A DNA stretch of 27,095 nucleotides from positions 1 to 27,095 of the forward strand of contig DATDRM010000223.1 in assembly GCA_035291705.1 (NCBI GenBank). The letters run 5' to 3'. The position numbers were made by a program, and so were the translations under genes. Source of the stretch: DATDRM01 sp035291705 (GTDB taxonomy: Bacteria > Chloroflexota > Anaerolineae > Anaerolineales > UBA4823). The notes below the pieces were generated by a model. The model saw only the letters and a program-made list of their open reading frames with translations, was not told the origin of the DNA and did no database searches. Every line of letters starts with the position of its first letter. The stretch's first letter is position 1. Shown one piece after another: positions 24,117 to 27,095 of the stretch.

Positions 24117-24650
24117 CTACGGTTGCGCATTCCACCGCCAGCCGGGTCCCCGGTGAAAGCCGCCTTGGGGTCCAGCGCCAGTGCATGCCCCTGAGCCAGG
24201 GCCGAAGCCTGCCGCTTGCCGCTGAGCCATGCGCTGGATCATCCAGTCAGCCTGCTCCTGGGTGATCACCCCGTCAGCAACCGCTTGTTCGAGAGCAGCT
24301 GTGCGGGCTTCGACCCACAGGATGGCAAACTCCTCGGAGCTGATCCCTTGCGCTTCGGCGATCTGCCCCAAAGTTTCCCCAGCCTCGCGCCGGATTTCCA
24401 GTTCCTCGGGGGGCAAGCCAAGCGCCTCGGCGAAGGCAGCGATCATGTATCCGTGCAAGGGGCCTTCCACCCCGTTGCGATTGCCGCCCATCATCCCGCT
24501 GAAACCACCGCGCCCGCCCATCATGCCCGAGCCAAAGCCAGGGGATATGGGAGCCGGGGGAGTCTCCGTCTGGGCGAAAGCCAGGCTGGTTACCCCAAGC
24601 GCCAGCACGATTACGCCAACCAATGTACCGATAATCAAGATTTTCCTCAT
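24117..24650 (-). CDS. Secreted Met/Gly-rich protein, unknown function
   Basis: A 177-residue exported protein. The signal peptide ends around TSLAFAQ (about residue 27). A Gly/Met-rich stretch follows, SGMMGGRGG and SGMMGGNRNG (about residues 41-60). Then come two helical repeats of the kind found in short secreted SHOCT/DUF2680-like proteins: ALGLPPEELEIRREAGETLG and AVADGVITQEQADWMIQRM. The tail is Gly/Pro/Trp-rich with a possible His/Cys metal site. The ATG at 24650 has AAGGAG eight nt upstream. First gene of the operon with the response regulator and kinase. A periplasmic or surface metal or stress role is inferred from composition and context. Confidence 0.8.
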   Translation of the reverse strand: MRKILIIGTLVGVIVLALGVTSLAFAQTETPPAPISPGFGSGMMGGRGGFSGMMGGNRNGVEGPLHGYMIAAFAEALGLPPEELEIRREAGETLGQIAEAQGISSEEFAILWVEARTAALEQAVADGVITQEQADWMIQRMAQRQAAGFGPGSGACTGAGPQGGFHRGPGWRWNAQP

Positions 24651-24706
24651 GTTACACACTCCTTCAGGTAAGTTTTGTTGGGATTTTCTCCCGTTTATCT
24701 GCCCTG

Positions 24707-24760
24707 AGGATAGCGTAAAGGTGTGAATAAGTTGTGAAGAGGGATTGAAGGTATCGTGAA
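24707..24760 (-). promoter_or_regulatory. Four 11-bp direct repeats and -10: OmpR/PhoB-type operator-promoter
   Basis: On the plus strand GTGAA occurs at 24723, 24734 and 24756 and TTGAA at 24745, exactly 11 nt apart; a weaker GATGA follows at 24767. Read on the coding strand, the last TTCAC ends ten nt before TATCCT (24712-24707), a -10-like box. The repeats then stand in for a -35, as pho boxes do. The site is about 60-110 nt upstream of the Met/Gly-rich protein ATG. Confidence 0.65.
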
Positions 24761-24769
24761 GGTTTGGAT

Positions 24770-25044
24770 GAGAACTTCAAGAAGAAAAGCAGGCTTTGGT
24801 GGAAGATTAATTTACCAACCGGTTTTGTGACAGATAGTACCCAAGGACTGTTATTTTCTCTATAATTAAAACAACCTGGAATCAGGGTAAAGGTAAGAAA
24901 CTGGTTATATTCAAGTGTAACAAAAGTAATAATCGTGCGTTTAATCTATCAAATCACCCAATAGGACTTCAGTACCGGGGTGATCGGGCAGCCAGACGAG
25001 GAGCAGGTATCTTGCACCGATCCGGCTGAGCAAAGAACGATTAA
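24770..25044 (+). promoter_or_regulatory. Intergenic region upstream of the riboswitches, with candidate promoter
   Basis: No credible gene lies here; an antisense frame across 24941-25189 only covers riboswitch DNA. A perfect TATAAT stands at 24861-24866 but lacks a recognisable -35. GATCGG at 24982-24987 and CCGATC at 25017-25022 can pair. The RNA leader of the subtilase gene must begin in this region, upstream of 25045. Confidence 0.35.
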
Positions 25045-25140
25045 CAAACAGCGCAGAAATGGCAAACCTGTCGAAAGGCAGGGACGCAAAACCACGGTCT
25101 AAACGCTCTCCCGAGCGTATGACAGTCGGGTTACCTAGGC
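25045..25140 (+). ncRNA. Cyclic-di-GMP-I (GEMM-I) riboswitch aptamer 1
   Basis: Closely follows the GEMM-I consensus: GGCAAACC, a GAAA-capped hairpin (CTGTCGAAAGGCAG), GGGACGCAAA, then the receptor-side helix with GGTCTAAAC and GACAGTCGGGTTACC. Aligned to the V. cholerae Vc2 RNA, the ligand-contacting G20 (25061), A47 and C92 (25134) are kept, favouring c-di-GMP over cGAMP, whose aptamers have A20. The outer P1 stem looks weak: only about three pairs form between the sequence before 25053 and GTTACC at 25130-25135. It has no expression platform of its own. Confidence 0.92.
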
Positions 25141-25144
25141 TAAT

Positions 25145-25242
25145 ACGGTAGCACAGAAACGGTAAACCTGTCGAAAGGCAGGCGCACAAAGCTACGGTCT
25201 AAACGCTCTTCGAGCGCATGACAGTCGGGCTGCCTAGGCTAA
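25145..25242 (+). ncRNA. Cyclic-di-GMP-I (GEMM-I) riboswitch aptamer 2
   Basis: A second copy, starting about five nt after the first and sharing long identical blocks with it (the GAAA hairpin, CGGTCTAAACGCTCT, TGACAGTCGGG and CCTAGGCTAAT). P1 is good: GGTAGC at 25147-25152 with GCTGCC at 25229-25234, six pairs. G20, A47 and C92 equivalents are present. The inner helix next to the ligand is weaker than in copy 1, with G-U pairs. Its P1 3' strand also forms the antiterminator. Confidence 0.92.
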
Positions 25243-25289
25243 TCCACAAAATATAACCCCTCAGGCAGCCAGGAAACCTGAGGGGTTTT
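25228..25289 (+). terminator. Riboswitch expression platform: antiterminator and terminator
   Basis: The terminator is a 9-bp stem, CCCCTCAGG (25257-25265) with 25277-25285, then TTTT. GGCTGCCT (25228-25235) can instead pair perfectly with AGGCAGCC (25263-25270), breaking the terminator. The same GCTGCC is the 3' strand of P1 in aptamer 2. Ligand binding holds it in P1, so the terminator forms and expression stops: a predicted OFF switch. Confidence 0.85.
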
Positions 25290-25323
25290 GTGATTGTCGG
25301 AACTAAAGGAAAAATATAAAACT

Positions 25324-26883
25324 ATGAGTAAACAACAACGACCTGTTCTACTAATCGTTATCCTGGTTCTTATCGTTGGGCTGGTCGGCCCGGCGGCGCT
25401 GCCAGGCATGGTCAAAGCTGTCCACGCTCACCCGCTGTTGCAGCAACTGGCAACTGCGAACCCCGATTCAGTGATTGCCGTCATCGTGCAGAAGGCGGGG
25501 GCTTCGGACCGGGCCGAACAGCTGACCAGAGCCCTGGGCGGGGTGATCACAAAAGACCTGCACATCATCAACGCTTTCGCCGCCGAGATGCGCGCCGGCG
25601 CAGCCCTGGAACTGGCCGCCAGCCCGGCAGTGCGCTGGGTCAGCCTGGACGCGCCAGTCGCCCCCAGTGGTGAGCCAATTGACATCATCAAACTGACCAG
25701 CGCCTACGTCAAGGCGGTTGGTGCAGACCAGGTTTGGAATGAAGGACCCGCCTATCTCCAGGGGCAAGGGGTAAGCGTCGCTGTGGTGGACAGTGGTAAC
25801 TGTCAAAATAGTAGTACAAATGAGAAGACGTGCAATGACCTGCTAGGACCGAATAACCTGACGCGCGTTGTGGCAGCAGTTTCGAAAAAGAGCGGACATA
25901 ACGGCACCTCACCACTTGACCTTTATGGTCACGGCTCGCTGGTCGAGGGCGTGGTCGGTGGGACCGGCATCGGCTCGGGCGGAAAGTATATGGGGATCGC
26001 GCCAAACGTCAACCTGGTGAGCGTCAAGATAGCCGACAACCTCGGTCAAGCGCTATCTTCGGACGTAGTTAGTGGCCTACAGTGGGTGCTGGATAACAAG
26101 TCCACCTACAACATCCGTGTAGTCAACCTGTCGCTCAACAGCAGTACACCCGAGTCCTACCACACCAATCCCATAGCCGCTGCCTGCGAGATTTTGTGGT
26201 TCAATGGCATCGTGGTGGTGGTCTCGGCCGGCAACAACGGCACCGCCTCGCTGTATCCGCCCGCCAACGATCCGTTTGTGATCACCGTCGGCGCGACGAA
26301 TGACAAGGGTACTAGCGGCCTCGCCGACGATGTGTTGGCCTCGTTCTCGGCCTACGGTATGGATGAAACGGGAGCCATCAAACCCGATCTGGTAGCGCCC
26401 GGAACCAATCTGATCAGCATTGTGCCTAGAACCAAGAACAAGATCTGGAAGGATCACCAGAGCAATTACATCGGCGAATCGGCCCAATACGAATACTACA
26501 TGCGCGTGTCCGGCACGTCGTTTGCGGCGCCGGTGGTGAGCGGGACGGTGGCCTTGCTGCTCCAGGACGAGCCTAACCTCAACCCCGACCAGGTCAAATA
26601 TCGCCTGATGGCGACAGGTAACAAAAACTGGCCGGGATATAACCCTGCTACTGCCGGAGCCGGCTACCTGGATGCCTATGCCGCCGTGCATGGAACCACG
26701 ACGGAGAGCGCCAACACGGGCATCACCGCCAGCCAGTTGCTGTGGACGGGCGAAAACCCGGTCACGTGGGGGAGCGTGGCCTGGAATTCGGTGGCCTGGA
26801 ACAGCGTGGCGTGGAATTCGGTAGCCTGGAACAGCGTCGCCTGGAACTCGGTCGCCTGGAACAGCGATTATTGGGAACCTTAA
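25324..26883 (+). CDS. Secreted subtilisin-like serine protease (S8) with SVAWN repeat tail
   Basis: A 519-residue exported protease. The signal peptide covers about residues 1-35 and is followed by an I9-like propeptide (about 36-115, DSVIAVIVQKAG through AVRWVSLDAPV). The S8 catalytic domain has Asp156 in AVVDSG, His203 in YGHGSLVEG, Asn304 in SAGNNG and Ser399 in SGTSFAAPVVSG, so the triad is complete. The C-terminus is six copies of SVAWN, then SDYWEP. The ATG at 25324 has AAAGGA about 13 nt upstream; a TTG at 25294 lies too near the terminator. It is controlled by the tandem c-di-GMP riboswitches. Role probably surface-protein or nutrient proteolysis. Confidence 0.94.
   Translation: MSKQQRPVLLIVILVLIVGLVGPAALPGMVKAVHAHPLLQQLATANPDSVIAVIVQKAGASDRAEQLTRALGGVITKDLHIINAFAAEMRAGAALELAASPAVRWVSLDAPVAPSGEPIDIIKLTSAYVKAVGADQVWNEGPAYLQGQGVSVAVVDSGNCQNSSTNEKTCNDLLGPNNLTRVVAAVSKKSGHNGTSPLDLYGHGSLVEGVVGGTGIGSGGKYMGIAPNVNLVSVKIADNLGQALSSDVVSGLQWVLDNKSTYNIRVVNLSLNSSTPESYHTNPIAAACEILWFNGIVVVVSAGNNGTASLYPPANDPFVITVGATNDKGTSGLADDVLASFSAYGMDETGAIKPDLVAPGTNLISIVPRTKNKIWKDHQSNYIGESAQYEYYMRVSGTSFAAPVVSGTVALLLQDEPNLNPDQVKYRLMATGNKNWPGYNPATAGAGYLDAYAAVHGTTTESANTGITASQLLWTGENPVTWGSVAWNSVAWNSVAWNSVAWNSVAWNSVAWNSDYWEP
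26773..26862 (+). repeat. Six 15-bp units encoding SVAWN
   Basis: Six tandem 15-bp units are uninterrupted and identical at protein level, but vary at third positions. The serine codon alternates AGC, TCG, AGC, TCG, AGC, TCG, and the following AGC continues the order. The alternation points to a 30-bp ancestral unit. Confidence 0.95.
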
Positions 26884-26910
26884 GTAGATTCTTTCGCAAT
26901 TTGATTGTGA

Positions 26911-26970
26911 GGCTGCCTAGGCGGACAAAGCCAACCAAACCCCTCAGGCAACCCAAGGTCTGAGGGGTCC
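26911..26970 (+). terminator. Second expression-platform copy without an aptamer
   Basis: GGCTGCCTAGGC at 26911-26922 is identical to the P1 3' strand region of aptamer 2. CCCCTCAG (26940-26947) pairs with 26960-26967 as a terminator nearly identical in its 5' arm to the one at 25257. The antiterminator (26911-26918 with 26946-26953) forms seven of eight pairs. The 30 nt between the protease stop and this block are too short for an aptamer. The T run after the stem is weak (TCCTATTCTTC). It may also serve as the protease gene's terminator. Confidence 0.75.
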
Positions 26971-26998
26971 TATTCTTCGAGAAAAGAGGAGTTTAACC

Positions 26999-27095
26999 AT
27001 GAAAACCATTCAGAAATTGCTCATCGTCCTGGTCGTTTTGATCCTCATCGTTGGGAGCTTCGCCTTCGTTGGAAAGCCAGCCATGGCTGGACACA
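26999..27095 (+). CDS. Secreted protein, 5' end only
   Basis: ATG at 26999 with AGAGGAG eight nt upstream; the frame is open to the window end. The 32 visible residues are a signal peptide: a Lys-rich start MKTIQKL, a hydrophobic core of Leu/Val/Ile and a likely cleavage after KPAMA. The core resembles that of the upstream subtilase (both have LIVG in similar positions), so a paralogous protease is possible but cannot be shown from this fragment. It is preceded by the aptamer-less expression platform. Confidence 0.75.
   Translation, partial: MKTIQKLLIVLVVLILIVGSFAFVGKPAMAGH

Noticed and set aside
24941..25189. 82-codon minus-strand open frame
   Set aside because: It covers the conserved riboswitch aptamer on the wrong strand, and the product has no family character.
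25045..25242. cGAMP-type GEMM variant
   Set aside because: Both aptamers keep G at the position equivalent to Vc2 G20, where cGAMP-selective members have A. Alignment was by eye, so binding tests would settle it.
25294..25323. TTG start for the subtilase, ten codons upstream
   Set aside because: It lies five nt after the terminator T run with no Shine-Dalgarno, and would add charged residues before an otherwise normal signal peptide.

Overview
The window looks like chromosomal DNA from a Chloroflexota bacterium, most likely Anaerolineae-like. This is inferred from gene content and style, not from a marker gene: lipoproteins with Thr/Val/Pro-rich linkers, archease next to RtcB, FHA-domain cell-wall genes arranged as in Actinobacteria, a 7Fe-type ferredoxin, and many GTG/TTG starts. 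It is ordinary chromosome. No rRNA, tRNA, CRISPR array, phage gene or transposase gene was found.

Layout from the left. An ABC-2 exporter (permease cut by the edge, plus its ATPase), lgt and a CDP-alcohol phosphatidyltransferase lie on the minus strand, with a 94-bp palindromic element between the last two. ftsK and an EamA transporter follow on the minus strand. MnSOD and a ferredoxin lie on the plus strand. Then come a toast-rack-type lipoprotein, a newly called 57-residue membrane protein (minus) and a coiled-coil protein (plus). From 9273 to 13952 an operon reads FhaA-like, FhaB-like, MTA phosphorylase, and a SEDS (FtsW/RodA) protein fused to a PBP domain that has lost its catalytic motifs. 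Archease, RtcB and a small lipoprotein follow on the plus strand, and their promoter diverges from that of fhaA. Next is a complete polar amino-acid ABC importer (aapJ-Q-M-P order, minus) and ybaK. A Met/Gly-rich secreted protein, an OmpR-family regulator and its histidine kinase come next. The right end holds a secreted subtilase and the first codons of another secreted protein, both on the plus strand.

The right end is the most interesting part. Two adjacent cyclic-di-GMP-I (GEMM-I) aptamers precede the subtilase. A terminator there competes with an antiterminator formed by the 3' P1 strand of the second aptamer, which predicts that c-di-GMP switches the protease off. The linker between the aptamers can form a hairpin that would couple their folding. 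A second copy of the expression platform, without any aptamer, stands before the next secreted protein. The subtilase ends in six SVAWN pentapeptides whose serine codons strictly alternate.

Two further patterns stand out. Degenerate 7-bp tandem repeats, in strict 7-nt phase, occupy at least six gene junctions (about 11770, 14445, 21868, 23281, 23994 and 24056). Four GTGAA-like direct repeats at exact 11-bp spacing lie upstream of the two-component operon and look like an OmpR/PhoB-type autoregulatory site.
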